DNA of 64,000 bases from CAZWDL01 sp964632995 (GTDB lineage: Bacteria > Bacteroidota > Bacteroidia > Chitinophagales > Saprospiraceae). Below the pieces are notes generated by a model, which had not been told where the DNA came from, ran no database searches, and saw only the letters and a list, made by a program, of their open reading frames with translations. The DNA is taken from NCBI GenBank assembly GCA_964632995.1, contig CAZWDL010000011.1, forward strand, positions 1 to 64,000, in the 5' to 3' direction. The first letter of the stretch is position 1; every line of letters begins with the position of its first letter. The position numbers and the translations under genes were made by a program. Of the stretch, positions 44,387 to 54,406 are shown one piece after another.

Positions 44387-47300
44387 TCAATCACTTTCAG
44401 ACTCTCCTTCTCTAAATACCGTAGGCGACATCCCAAATTCCTCTGAAAAAACCCGGCTGAAGTACTTCGGATCATCGAAACCTACTTCGTAGGCTACTTC
44501 GGAGATATTAAGGTCGGTGCTGGAAAGAAGCGAGCGGGCCCGCTGCAGTCGAACGCTGCGAATGTACAAAGAGGTGGAGCGGCCGGTCAGCGCCTTGATC
44601 TTGCGGTGCAGTTGCATGCGGCTCATAACCATTTGCCGGCACAGATATTGGATGGAAAAAGTAGAATTGAGCATTTCGCGCTCGATCGTTTGGCGCAACT
44701 CAAGCAGGAAGGTATCTTCCACCCTCTCATCGGCTGTGCTCTGCCGGACAGGTTTATCCAGATTCAGGTAGCGCTCCTGCAGGCGCCGGCGCGTATCCAG
44801 CAGGTTTTGCAGACGGGTCAGCAACTCGGCCTGATGAAAAGGTTTGGCCATGTAGGCATCAGCGCCCCTTTCCAGGCCGGCAATACGGTCTTCCACCGTT
44901 GCCCTCGCGGTGAGCAGGATGATGGGAATATGACTTGTACGGGTATCTTTTTTCAGCGTATCACATAACTCAAAGCCGTCCTTTTCCGGCATCATTACAT
45001 CGCTTATAATGATATCGGGCACTTGTTCTACTGCTTTTTCGATCCCGGTCCGACCGTTTTCCGCTGTGAGCAGCCGGTAGTGTAGCCGTAAGAAGCTTAA
45101 GAGAAAACGCTGCACATCCGGATTGTCCTCGATAATTAATAGCAGGGGTAATTCCAGTGAATCACCTACGGCTGTCTCTAATTCCGGCATCGGCATGGTC
45201 TCGGCAGAGGCCTGAATCTGCGATATCGCCTCTGTATCGGGGAGCACCTCTTCCAGCGGAGCTTCCCGTTTCACCGGCAAACGCACCGTAAAGATACTTC
45301 CCCTTTCGGGGCTGCTCTCTACCTGAATATCGCCTTCCAATAATTTCACCAACTCCTTGGTCAGCGCCAGTCCGATCCCCGTGCCGGCCTCTTTGCGGAT
45401 ACCGGAGGAGGCAGCCTGGAAAAAACGGTCGAAAATTTGCGACTGCTGATTTTCCGGAATACCAATGCCCGTATCGCTGACGCTAAATATCAAGCGGGAC
45501 GCCGCGCCTTTCTGCTTCTCCAATCCAATCTGTAGCGAGATTTCTCCGCCCGGGGGCGTAAATTTGATGGCATTGGAAAGCAGGTTCGACAGGATCTGCG
45601 TCAGCTTGTTCCGGTCAAAGTCCATCATGATGCTGCCCGGTTCGCTGTGAACGGTCACCCTAAGGTTTTTGGCGGCAGCCATAGAATGAAAGGATTCGGT
45701 GATGTATTTGAGAAAAGCCACCACATCTCCTTGTATGAATTCCAGATTCATTTGGTTCGACTGCAATTTGGCCAGGTCCAGCATCTGATTGACAAAGGCG
45801 AGCAGGGACCGCCCGTTGCGCCGGATCAGGTTAAGGCCATCTTTAAGACCAGTGCCGGATCCGTGCTCAAGCTGATCAGCCATACCGAGAATCACAGTCA
45901 GCGGCGTCCGGAATTCGTGTGTGATATTAGTGTACAGACGGGACTTGGTCTCGTCCAGTTCCTTTAACTGTTTCGCCTGCAGCCGCTTCAGTTCGAGGTC
46001 GCGCTTCAGGTACTGCCGGTTCAGCTGATTGCGCCGCAGGAAGAAAAAAATACCGCCCAGAACAAGAGCGTAAAGAAAGTAAGCCCACCAGGTATTCCAC
46101 CAGGGCGCGGCAATGATGACATTCAGCGCGGCGCCTTCCTCATTCCAGATGCCGTCATTATTGGTTCCAATGACCCGAAAGGTGTACTCGCCGGATGGTA
46201 AGCTGGTATAGAATGCGATATTTTGGCCGGCTTCCGCTTCCATCCATTCTTCCCGGTATCCCTCCAGGCGGTATTTATACCGGTTTTTCTCAGGATTAAG
46301 GTAATTCAGGGCAGCGAATTCAAAGGAAATATCATTCTGCCAGTGCCGGAGCCGGACTTCCCTCGTCGCAAAACTATTGCAGGTAAGAGGAGAGGGGAAA
46401 GACAAAGTATCCCCAGGAGCGCCGCTCACCGGTACTGACCGGTTAAACATCTTGAAGTCGGTAATCACCACAGCTGGCGCCAGGGGCTGATCGCGGATAC
46501 TGTCGGGGTAGAAAATATTAAACCCATTGATGCCTCCAAAGACGAATTCGCCCGTACGGGTTTTCAGATGCGCGCCGGTAAATTCTCCGGCCTGCAGGCC
46601 GTCGGATTCGTCGTAGTTTCGAAAGGAATGAGAAGAAGGGTGAAATTTCGACAGTCCTTTTCCCGTACCCAGCCATAGATACCCCTGGTCATCCTTTAGC
46701 ATACAGCTGACAAAGTTATCGGAAAGACCGTCGCTTTCCCGCCAGGATTGAAGGATACCCTTTTCGGAATCAAACAGCTTTAATCCTTGCCGGGTGCCCA
46801 GCCATAGAGCGCCGGATAATCCGGGCAACAGATCATAGACCGCAAGGGCTTCCCCCTGCTCTTCCAGGGGAAAATTGGTGAAGCGCCCGTCCCGGTCCAG
46901 CCTGCTTAAGCCACCAGTTGTAGCAACCCACAACTGTCCCGCCTCATCTTCCCGGATATCCAGCACCCAGTTGTGCAGCAGGCTTCGAGCGTCATCCGCC
47001 TGTTGCTGATAGCTTTGGAAGTCTCCCGATGCCGGATCATAATGTATGAGACCATCATCGACCGTACCGATCCAGATCCTTGCCCGCCGGTCTTCGTATA
47101 CCGTCCAGACCTCCTCAGCCGGGAAATTGCCGGGTCCGGCATCCGGATGGTAGTGGGTAAAGACGCCATGGAGGGAATCCCGGGAACTACCGGGAACAAA
47201 TTTGCTCAATCCCCCTCCCCAGCTGCCGACCCATACCGTTCCGCGGCTATCTTCCAGGATGCTGATGACATCGTTGTCACGCAGGCTTTGAAGATTGCCC

Positions 47301-48589
47301 GGTTCGTGTTGCAGTTGCCGGAAGGTTCCTGTTTCCCTGTTGTACAGGCTCAATCCGCCGTCGTCTACCCCCACCCACAGATTGCCGTCAGGCCTTTCGG
47401 CAAAACAGGCGATGGTTCCCGGACTAAGGCCGGATTGCCGGCCGTCGACTCCCAGATAATGAAAAGGTTTGCGGTAGCGATTCCAATAACTGATGCCTTT
47501 GTGATGACCGATCCAGAGCCCGCCGTCCCGGTCGGCGTAAAGCGCCTCAATGTTGTTGTCCTTGATGCTTGCCGGGTTATTCGGGTCGTGAAGTAAAGAC
47601 AGCAGCCGATCCGCTACCGGGTCCCATTTGCTAAGACCTCCGCCATCGGTACCAATCCACAACTGCCCCCGCCCATCCAGAGTAACCTGGGTGATGAAAT
47701 TATTTCTTAACCCGCTATTGTCACTTCCGCCCGCTTTGAAGATTTTTGCCTGGCTGCGATCGGCCGACAAGCGGTACAGGCCCTCAGCTGTCCCTACCCA
47801 CAGGCGTCCCCGTTCATCCTCCTGCAAGGCCCGAATGGATATACCGGACAAGGCTTCCGTTCCGGAAACGGAAGAAGAGGACCAGCGAGTGATCGACTGG
47901 GTTCCCGGATCATAACGGTGAAGACCTGCTTCTGTGCCGATCCACAGGTAGCCGGCCCGGTCTTCCGCTAGTGTCCAGATCCGGTTGTGATTAAGCCCGT
48001 CAGGTACCGTTGGATCCGCAAAAAAACCCTTAACTTTTAAACGGCCGCTTTCATACAGCCTCTGAAGTTTTTCCGTGGAAAGAATACTCTCTTCGGGAAG
48101 GGTGAGGCAAAAAAGCCCTTCGGCGGTTCCCACCCACAAGCGCCCTGCTCGGTCTTCCCTAAGCGCCAATACATGACCGATGGCCGCCAGAGGATGAGCA
48201 TCATCTTCCGGCTCGGGAAAGAAAATGCTTTTCTCGCTATCCAGTAATTGCAGACCCGCTCTGGTACCTATCCAGAAGCGCTCTCGGCTGTCCTCCAGCA
48301 AAGCAGGTACTGAATTATGGAGCAGGCTCCCGGCCTCTTCAGGCATATGTTTAAAAACGGTGAATCCATAACCGTCGTAGCGGTTCAGTCCGGATTCCGT
48401 TCCAACCCAAATAAAGCCGGTTTTATCCTGGTAAAAGGAGCGAACGCGGGAGTAAGATAGTCCGTCCTTGGTGGTAAGATGATCAAAAATGTCGGTCCCG
48501 CTGTTATGTTGCCCCAAAAGCATTGGCCATCCGGCAAACATAGCCATATAGGTAAGAAGCTGTTTCCATCCGGCAAGACCTGAGTGCAT
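44387..48589 (-). CDS. Hybrid two-component system regulator (sensor kinase-REC-AraC)
   Basis: 1400 residues from the ATG at 48589, which starts a signal peptide (LTYMAMFAGWPMLLGQ); an earlier in-frame ATG at 48655 is less likely. Order: about 14 two-component propeller repeats in the periplasm (FIWVGTESGLNRYDG; RLWVGTAEGLY; DGGLWIGHHKG), a Y_Y_Y domain, a membrane segment near 843, a HisKA box (THEFRTPLTVILG, about 890), HATPase (SDTGIGIPENQ), a receiver (IIISDVMMPEKDG, about 1195) and a C-terminal AraC-type HTH (ISEVAYEVGFDDPKYFSRVF). Such proteins sense a breakdown oligosaccharide and switch on sugar loci. Its target is not adjacent here. Confidence 0.93.
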   Translation of the reverse strand: MHSGLAGWKQLLTYMAMFAGWPMLLGQHNSGTDIFDHLTTKDGLSYSRVRSFYQDKTGFIWVGTESGLNRYDGYGFTVFKHMPEEAGSLLHNSVPALLEDSRERFWIGTRAGLQLLDSEKSIFFPEPEDDAHPLAAIGHVLALREDRAGRLWVGTAEGLFCLTLPEESILSTEKLQRLYESGRLKVKGFFADPTVPDGLNHNRIWTLAEDRAGYLWIGTEAGLHRYDPGTQSITRWSSSSVSGTEALSGISIRALQEDERGRLWVGTAEGLYRLSADRSQAKIFKAGGSDNSGLRNNFITQVTLDGRGQLWIGTDGGGLSKWDPVADRLLSLLHDPNNPASIKDNNIEALYADRDGGLWIGHHKGISYWNRYRKPFHYLGVDGRQSGLSPGTIACFAERPDGNLWVGVDDGGLSLYNRETGTFRQLQHEPGNLQSLRDNDVISILEDSRGTVWVGSWGGGLSKFVPGSSRDSLHGVFTHYHPDAGPGNFPAEEVWTVYEDRRARIWIGTVDDGLIHYDPASGDFQSYQQQADDARSLLHNWVLDIREDEAGQLWVATTGGLSRLDRDGRFTNFPLEEQGEALAVYDLLPGLSGALWLGTRQGLKLFDSEKGILQSWRESDGLSDNFVSCMLKDDQGYLWLGTGKGLSKFHPSSHSFRNYDESDGLQAGEFTGAHLKTRTGEFVFGGINGFNIFYPDSIRDQPLAPAVVITDFKMFNRSVPVSGAPGDTLSFPSPLTCNSFATREVRLRHWQNDISFEFAALNYLNPEKNRYKYRLEGYREEWMEAEAGQNIAFYTSLPSGEYTFRVIGTNNDGIWNEEGAALNVIIAAPWWNTWWAYFLYALVLGGIFFFLRRNQLNRQYLKRDLELKRLQAKQLKELDETKSRLYTNITHEFRTPLTVILGMADQLEHGSGTGLKDGLNLIRRNGRSLLAFVNQMLDLAKLQSNQMNLEFIQGDVVAFLKYITESFHSMAAAKNLRVTVHSEPGSIMMDFDRNKLTQILSNLLSNAIKFTPPGGEISLQIGLEKQKGAASRLIFSVSDTGIGIPENQQSQIFDRFFQAASSGIRKEAGTGIGLALTKELVKLLEGDIQVESSPERGSIFTVRLPVKREAPLEEVLPDTEAISQIQASAETMPMPELETAVGDSLELPLLLIIEDNPDVQRFLLSFLRLHYRLLTAENGRTGIEKAVEQVPDIIISDVMMPEKDGFELCDTLKKDTRTSHIPIILLTARATVEDRIAGLERGADAYMAKPFHQAELLTRLQNLLDTRRRLQERYLNLDKPVRQSTADERVEDTFLLELRQTIEREMLNSTFSIQYLCRQMVMSRMQLHRKIKALTGRSTSLYIRSVRLQRARSLLSSTDLNISEVAYEVGFDDPKYFSRVFSEEFGMSPTVFREGESESD

Positions 48590-48667
48590 GTTTGGTTTTT
48601 TATAACTGGGATCAAACAGTTCAGGGAATTTATGAATAATTCCGGCGATGAGCAATTTTATTACGCT

Positions 48668-49739
48668 CTAAGCCTCCAGCCACGGCACACACAGCTTCGT
48701 TCCCGGCACGATGATCCCGCCCCGGTTGCCGATTACCACCGAGCCGAAGCGTGTCGCGAACTCCGGATGCAACGGCCGGTCGCCGGGCACGGACAGCCAA
48801 AGGCGCAGCAGGTGGCGCCGCCGATGCTCCTCCGGCCAGTCTTCAAAGCCGGTGCGGTCGTGCAGCAGGGCGTGGTTGTAGACAAACTGGATGTCGCCCT
48901 TTTCCAGCATCATGGAGAAATGCAGCTTCGGATCATTGCACAGCTCATCAAAGAGGTCAAGGGCTTCAAAATGACGGGGAGTGAGCCGCGGGGCTTCCTC
49001 AAAGCGCTGCGCGGACTCGATGTACTGCCGCTGGTAGAAAGGCGTGATGCGGCCGGCGTAGTAAGTAAAAACCGGAATCAGCAGATAGGGCAGCATCCCC
49101 TCCGGCACCTCACCGCGGCGGTCGGTAGCGATGGGCTGCAGCAGCAGTTCCNNNNNNNNNNTCCAGCAGGTCGGGCCGGTGGCGGCGCATCTCGTTGAAG
49201 ACCGTATCGGCGCTGACCAACAGGGAGCGCCCGCCGCGCTTGGCCGGTTGCAAACAGAGGAGCCCTACCACATCGCTGGAGTCGGTATGGAAGGTCTGCC
49301 GCTGCCTGGTCTGGTAAATGCGAACGCTGGGATCCCTGGCGTCGGCGCCCATATCGCGCACGTGGCCCAGTACGTGACCCTGTGCGTTCTGGGAGCGGGC
49401 GTTGCCCAGGTGCGTCCCGATGCCGTAGAAAATAGTCACCGCTTCCCGCTCGCTGTACTGCGCTACCGGCAGGCCGCGCAGCAGGGCGAAGCCGCGACCG
49501 CGGATAAGTTCCTCGCGTAGGGCGCGGAGCCTGGGCGCCAGCGTGGGGAGTTCGAAATCAGCTGTTTCCATAGCACCGATGTCCGACTTTGCGGCGACGA
49601 GCGGTTCGGCCGCCGCTTCCAGCTCGCGGATTTCAGCGGGGGAAAGCCGCCACAGCCATTCGTCTCGGCGCGCAGCCATATCGGGGCCGTACCAGGCGGC
49701 GGGGGTGTTTTGTAGAGGGGGAAGTGTGGTGGAAGACAT
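48668..49739 (-). CDS. TauD/TfdA-type Fe(II)/2-oxoglutarate dioxygenase, interrupted by a gap
   Basis: Two frames that belong to one gene: an N-terminal part (49739 down to the gap) with LIRGRGFALLRGLPV and the iron-binding HTD in RQTFHTDSSDVVGLLCL, and a C-terminal part (ELLLQPIATDRRG... to the stop at 48668) with the distal histidine and 2-oxoglutarate-binding arginine region (FVYNHALLHDRTGFEDWP, HLLRLWLS). Ten N at 49152-49161 separate them and the frames do not match across, so the gap length is wrong. It is counted as probably intact. These enzymes hydroxylate small carboxylate or sulfonate substrates. Confidence 0.8.
49152..49161. other. Assembly gap (10 N)
   Basis: Run of undetermined bases inside the dioxygenase gene. 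Its fixed length of ten suggests a scaffold placeholder, so the real distance is unknown. Confidence 0.99.
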
Positions 49740-49828
49740 ATTTTGTTGGATTCGTTTTTAATGCTTGTAAAGGAAGTAAAAACCTTCTGGCAAGGTCCAC
49801 TAGAAACCGGAAAATTTAAACGAAGACC

Positions 49829-50293
49829 CTAACGCACGATCACATTTTCCAGGAAATCCACATGTCCCTTCCCACCGTAAGCATTGCCCGACAGCGCTTC
49901 CCATACTTTAAAATAAGCATCCAGGTCTCCGTCTCTGTCGGCATCGCCGAACTGCACGTCGTGGCCGCCGATGTGTTTATCAAGCACGATGTGTTCTGAA
50001 AATTTACCGCCTTTTCCGTCCAGATTCTCCCAGAAGAAAGCGCGGATGGGCGCCCCCTGGGGCAGGATCTGGCTGTCCTCCTGCTCCATGGTGAAGATAT
50101 CGGCGTCGCCGTCCAGACCGAAATCGGCCATCGCCGGCGCGCCGAAGCGGGCGCCTGACCGGTCGGTGAGATCGGTGGAAACGGTGTGGTGTTCAAACCA
50201 TCGATCCCTATCGCGAGTAGCAGGCAGTGTGTGCGAAAACTCCCAGGAAAGCATAGCTGCGTAAAGAAGCGGAAAACAGGATAGCAAAAACAT
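49829..50293 (-). CDS. Short FG-GAP/VCBS-type repeat protein
   Basis: 154 residues with a signal-like start (MFLLSCFPLLYAAMLS). Two calcium-loop-like repeats are seen: APAMADFGLDGDADIFTME and HDVQFGDADRDGDLDAYFK, each with the D-x-D-x-D-x-D loop of the VCBS family that builds seven-bladed propellers. Only about two blades are present, so it is either a fragment or a small domain protein. Exported; function unknown. Confidence 0.7.
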   Translation of the reverse strand: MFLLSCFPLLYAAMLSWEFSHTLPATRDRDRWFEHHTVSTDLTDRSGARFGAPAMADFGLDGDADIFTMEQEDSQILPQGAPIRAFFWENLDGKGGKFSEHIVLDKHIGGHDVQFGDADRDGDLDAYFKVWEALSGNAYGGKGHVDFLENVIVR

Positions 50294-50329
50294 GGTATTT
50301 AAATTTTACTTCAAGTAGTATGTAGTAGA

Positions 50330-50361
50330 TTGACGGGGTGACTTTGGAGTCCCCCCGTCAA
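50330..50361. terminator. GC-rich hairpin upstream of malic enzyme
   Basis: TTGACGGGG pairs with CCCCGTCAA over a 14-base loop in the 204-bp spacer between the divergent FG-GAP and malic enzyme genes. Its location upstream of both genes argues for a regulatory or leftover element rather than a terminator. Confidence 0.3.
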
Positions 50362-50497
50362 TTACTTTAAAAATAGCAAGACCGAAGAATTTTTACGAAA
50401 TTGCGGGCCGTTCTGGATGGATGCTGGTTATTCAGCTACCGATATCTAGCACCCAGTATCCTGCATTGAGTATCGAATACTGCCAAATTAACAAGAA

Positions 50498-52792
50498 ATG
50501 GACAAGAACAAATTACGAGACGAAGCTCTGCACTACCACGCCAAAGGACGGCCCGGAAAGATCGAGGTCATTCCCACGAAGGAAACCGATACGCAACGCG
50601 ACCTTTCCCTGGCCTATTCACCGGGGGTCGCCGATCCCTGCCTGGCTATCGAAGAAGACAAAAACAACGCTTTCAAATACACCGCCAAGGGCAACCTGGT
50701 GGCGGTTATCAGCAACGGTACCGCCGTGCTGGGGCTGGGCGATATCGGCCCTGAGGCCAGTAAACCGGTGATGGAAGGCAAAGGACTGCTGTTCAAAATC
50801 TACGCCGATATCGATTGCTTCGATCTCGAACTCGACACGAAAGACGTGGACGAATTCGTCCGGACTGTAAAAATCCTGGAGCCCACTTTCGGCGGTATTA
50901 ATCTGGAGGATATTTCCGCACCTGCCTGCTTCGAAATTGAAGAGCGACTCAAGGAGGAGCTCAACATCCCCGTCATGCACGACGATCAGCACGGCACTGC
51001 TATCATCAGTGGCGCGGCATTGTTGAATGCTCTCGAACTAGTCGGAAAGGATATTTCGAAGGTAAAAATCGTGGTCAGCGGCGCCGGAGCCTCTGCCGTC
51101 TCCTGCTCCCGGATCTATATGTCGCTCGGGGCAAAGCAGAAAAATATCTACATGTATGACAGCAGGGGCCTGCTTCATCCCGACCGGGATCACCTGAGCG
51201 GGAAGAAGCCTGAATTTGTCAACGATACCGTTCCCGCCGATATGTCACTCGCCGAGATTCTGGATGGCGCGGACGTGTTTATAGGCCTGTCCAAAGGCAA
51301 TATCCTCAGCCAGGATATGGTCAAAAGGATGGCGGAGAACCCTGTTATCTTCGCCATGGCCAACCCCATCCCGGAGATCGGCTACGAAGAAGCAAAGGAG
51401 GCCAGGCCCGACTGCATTATGGCCACCGGCCGCTCCGACTATCCCAACCAGGTCAATAATGTACTCGGCTTTCCTTTTATTTTCCGCGGCGCATTGGATG
51501 TGCGGGCCTCGGAGATCAACGAAGAAATGAAACTGGCCGCCGTGCACGCCCTGGCCGAACTGGCCAAGAAACCCGTCCCCGATATCGTCAATATGGCTTA
51601 CGGCAATATCAATCTTAAGTTTGGCAAAGAGTACATCATCCCAAAGCCGGTTGACCCGCGACTCATCACCTCCGTCGCGCCGGCCGTCGCTAAAGCAGCT
51701 ATGGACTCGGGCGTTGCCAGAACTTCTATCAGCGACTGGGAGGAGTACGGACTGGAACTGGCCCGGCGCATCGGCAACGACAATACGATTTCCAAGATCA
51801 TCGAAACCAAGGCCAAGCAGGACCCCAAACGGGTCGTTTTCGTCGATGCCGAAAACCTCAGCGTGTTGAAGGCAGCTGTTATTGTGCTGGACGAAAAAAT
51901 CGCCCATCCCATCCTGCTGGGAAACCGGGAGCGGATCGAAACCATGATGGAAGAGAATGAAATCTCCCTGCCCGGCGTTCCCATCGTTGATCCTCAGCGA
52001 CCTACCGGCGAGGTGGAAGAACAGAAGCATTTGCGCTACAGCAAAAACCTGTACGAAAAGCGAAAGCGGAAAGGAATGACCCTGCAGGAAGCCAAAGACT
52101 TTATGCGCAGCCGCAGTTACTACGGCGCCATGATGGTGGAAACCGGCGATGCCGACTCGATGATCGGCGGTTTAACTAAAAAGTACCCCTATACCGTACG
52201 GCCGGCGCTGCAAATCATCGGTCCCAAACCAGACGTCAAGAAGGTGGCCAGCATGCACGTCCTCATTACACGGCAAGGGCCTCTGTTCCTGGCCGATACG
52301 ACCATCAATCACTTCCTGACCGCCGAAGATATCGCCGACTTCACGGAGCTGGTGGCTGAAGAAGTCAAGGCACTTAATATAGAACCGCGCATCGCTTTGA
52401 TTACTTACTCCAACTTCGGATCAGTGCGCGATGGAGAATCCGCCAAGCTCATGCACGAAGCAACATCCATCCTACACGACCGGCATCCCGACTGGATCCT
52501 CGACGGAGAGATGCAGGCCCACCTGGCCCTGCGGCCGGAAATGCGAGAGCAGTTCTATCCCTTCTCCAAGCTGGGCGAACACCGGGCCAATGTGCTGATA
52601 TTCCCTAACCTGTCTTCAGCGAATATCGCTTATAACCTGCTGAATTTCGCTTCCAATATGGGACTCATAGGCCCGATTCTGCTCGGCATGCAGAAATCGG
52701 TGCACGTCCTGCAGATGGGCGCCAGCGTTCACCAGATCGTCGATATGGTCGGCGTGGCGGTGATGCACGCGCAACGGCAGCCGGCGTCGTAG
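50498..52792 (+). CDS. maeB: NADP-dependent malic enzyme with phosphotransacetylase-like domain
   Basis: 764 residues, the long MaeB form. It decarboxylates malate to pyruvate with NADP+. The malic enzyme half (residues 1-430) shows LAYSPGVADPC, SNGTAVLGLGDIGP (quoted in part), the lysine/aspartate site and GAGASAVSCSRI (nucleotide fold). The second half (about 430-764) resembles phosphate acetyltransferase (FVDAENLSVLKAAVIVL, GGLTKKYPYTVRPALQIIG, NLSSANIAYNLL), which in MaeB is regulatory, binding acetyl-CoA. Single gene, own transcript. Confidence 0.95.
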   Translation: MDKNKLRDEALHYHAKGRPGKIEVIPTKETDTQRDLSLAYSPGVADPCLAIEEDKNNAFKYTAKGNLVAVISNGTAVLGLGDIGPEASKPVMEGKGLLFKIYADIDCFDLELDTKDVDEFVRTVKILEPTFGGINLEDISAPACFEIEERLKEELNIPVMHDDQHGTAIISGAALLNALELVGKDISKVKIVVSGAGASAVSCSRIYMSLGAKQKNIYMYDSRGLLHPDRDHLSGKKPEFVNDTVPADMSLAEILDGADVFIGLSKGNILSQDMVKRMAENPVIFAMANPIPEIGYEEAKEARPDCIMATGRSDYPNQVNNVLGFPFIFRGALDVRASEINEEMKLAAVHALAELAKKPVPDIVNMAYGNINLKFGKEYIIPKPVDPRLITSVAPAVAKAAMDSGVARTSISDWEEYGLELARRIGNDNTISKIIETKAKQDPKRVVFVDAENLSVLKAAVIVLDEKIAHPILLGNRERIETMMEENEISLPGVPIVDPQRPTGEVEEQKHLRYSKNLYEKRKRKGMTLQEAKDFMRSRSYYGAMMVETGDADSMIGGLTKKYPYTVRPALQIIGPKPDVKKVASMHVLITRQGPLFLADTTINHFLTAEDIADFTELVAEEVKALNIEPRIALITYSNFGSVRDGESAKLMHEATSILHDRHPDWILDGEMQAHLALRPEMREQFYPFSKLGEHRANVLIFPNLSSANIAYNLLNFASNMGLIGPILLGMQKSVHVLQMGASVHQIVDMVGVAVMHAQRQPAS

Positions 52793-52904
52793 GAAGGGAG
52801 GAATACGTTTACGAAACCTTGGGTATGTTTTTAGCGTCATTAACGGGAAGATCGAGTGAAAGTTTAGTCGCCCCCGACCCCGTGGTTCCACCGGAAAGAC
52901 CCGA

Positions 52905-53693
52905 TTACAAATACACCGCTTCAAAAACCGCCACCTGCCGGTCGCCGCTTTTCAACATCAGCCGTTCGCCCAGGATCTGGTAGTTGTCGACTTCCTCCAA
53001 TGCTTTCAGTACTTCTGTTTCCAGCTCGCCCATAGCGCCGGGGCAGGCTTTGCGTGTGCCGGCCAGGGGGCCGAAGCGGAGATTGGGACCGTCTATTTCG
53101 TAAGTTCCCTTAAAGTTGTTACATCCCGAAAAGCCGCGCACCTGATTTTCGTCGCCGGCCAGAAACTGAATAAACAGCTCTTTGCCACCCTCCGAAATCT
53201 GAAAGGTGTGGTTATTGACCATGCGCATCACCCAGCGGGTGTTTTTGAGCTCGGTGAACCCGATGAGATGGGGTTCTGTCGGCCGGAAGGTGGCCAGTAT
53301 TCCCTCGCTGCTTCGAAGTAAGAGTTTGCCGTCTTTCAATTCCGCTTTTTCCGCATTCTGCAGCGCCTGGAAGAAAGGCTGATCCGAAAACCCGTCCGGA
53401 CAGGCCATGCGCGCGCCGGCCAAGTTGCCTATCTTGATGTCGTTGCCTTTCAGTTCGAAAGATCCGAAAAAGTTGTTGCAGCCGGCAAAGCCGTGGATCC
53501 GGTTGCTGTCCGATAACACAAAGTATCGCGGTTGTTTTTTAAAGCCCAGCCCCACCGGTTCCTCATCGAGGGTTTCCAGCATCCAGGCCTTGGAAGTCAG
53601 TTGGTCCATGTCTTGCTTTTTGGGGCAGGCGGTGAGCAGGAGTAATGCCGCACCGAGCAGCCCGGTGATAAAAGGGAGATTCGGTTTTCTCAT
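52905..53693 (-). CDS. Lipoprotein with two META domains
   Basis: 262 residues. Lipoprotein signal LGAALLLLTAC. Two repeats of the META/HslJ fold: WMLETLDEEPV...GFAGCNNFFGSFEL...MACPD (about 36-115) and RWVMRMVNNHTFQI...GFSGCNNFKGTYEI...KACPGA (about 150-240). Each repeat has the NNF-x-G-x-Y/F and ACP motifs of this family, seen in heat-shock protein HslJ and in motility-related proteins. Envelope-anchored; function unknown. Confidence 0.85.
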   Translation of the reverse strand: MRKPNLPFITGLLGAALLLLTACPKKQDMDQLTSKAWMLETLDEEPVGLGFKKQPRYFVLSDSNRIHGFAGCNNFFGSFELKGNDIKIGNLAGARMACPDGFSDQPFFQALQNAEKAELKDGKLLLRSSEGILATFRPTEPHLIGFTELKNTRWVMRMVNNHTFQISEGGKELFIQFLAGDENQVRGFSGCNNFKGTYEIDGPNLRFGPLAGTRKACPGAMGELETEVLKALEEVDNYQILGERLMLKSGDRQVAVFEAVYL

Positions 53694-53760
53694 GGTAAAT
53701 TCGGATTAAATTTACAGGCAGGATGCAGGAAATTAGAAAAATGCATAAACGGAAGAATTA

Positions 53761-53798
53761 TTAGAAGCCATCAAAATTATTTTTGAGATGGCTTCTAA
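53761..53798. terminator. 12-bp perfect hairpin in a gene-free stretch
   Basis: TTAGAAGCCATC (53761-53772) pairs with GATGGCTTCTAA (53787-53798); the 14-base loop is AT-rich with five T. It lies in the 335-bp spacer (53694-54028) where no gene is seen. Confidence 0.4.
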
Positions 53799-54028
53799 CA
53801 GCAAATGTATTTCACAACAAAACAGCTTTTCAACCGAGTCAAGCATTGTCCGGCGTATTCGTTTTTATCCATGAAGCACATCGGCAGCCGGACGGTGTTC
53901 GGGCATCCTCGCTACTGGAATTAACGGATTTGGGGTGAACCTAAATAAGAGGAAGCCTTTTCCTGCCCGCAGCGGATTGTGCGTGCGAACTACCCAGCAG
54001 CGGAACATCATCTCTATCCGTGGTGAAT

Positions 54029-54406
54029 TCAGGCACCCTCTTTCACCACTTCTTTCTTCCTCTTTTCCAGAAACTTCTCAATCAGCTCCGGCGCTTGTTC
54101 AAAGGCTTTGGACAGGCCGCTGCTACTGCGGGCCGACAGAAAAGAGATCTCACCGCCGCGGGTGACGAGAAATCCGATGGGCTCCATGCCCATTCCCGCG
54201 CCGGCGCCGGCACCCTCGCCCATACCTTTTTTATCCGGTCCCTCTCCTTCACCTCCGCCGGAACCGAAAGCCATTCCGAGACGGATCACCGGAACGCAGG
54301 AAAATTCTCCCAGCTGGAAAGGTTCCCCGATCACCGTTTCGGTCTTGGCTTCACTTTTTAGAAACTCGGTGATCTGAGGGAGCATCTCTTCAAATCTTTC
54401 TTTCAT
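54029..54406 (-). CDS. GerW family protein (YtfJ-like)
   Basis: 125 residues. GerW family proteins occur far beyond sporulating bacteria; the exact role in Gram-negatives is unknown. The family pattern is seen: an N-terminal helix region, VIGEPFQLGEFSCVPVIRLGMAFGSG (quoted in part: FQLGEFSCVPVIRLGMAFG), a Gly-rich loop, and AGAGMGMEPIGFLVTRGG. Its ATG overlaps the stop of the DUF2953 gene. In Bacillus the same two families are neighbours (ytfI-ytfJ), which supports a shared job. Confidence 0.85.
   Translation of the reverse strand: MKERFEEMLPQITEFLKSEAKTETVIGEPFQLGEFSCVPVIRLGMAFGSGGGEGEGPDKKGMGEGAGAGAGMGMEPIGFLVTRGGEISFLSARSSSGLSKAFEQAPELIEKFLEKRKKEVVKEGA

Noticed and set aside
44387..48589. 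Hybrid regulator as the controller of the fucose locus
   Set aside because: It is more than 20 kb away with unrelated genes between; the divergent AraC gene at 21653 is the simpler candidate.
48668..49739. Two separate dioxygenase genes
   Set aside because: The two parts are complementary halves of one family and are split only by the N run.
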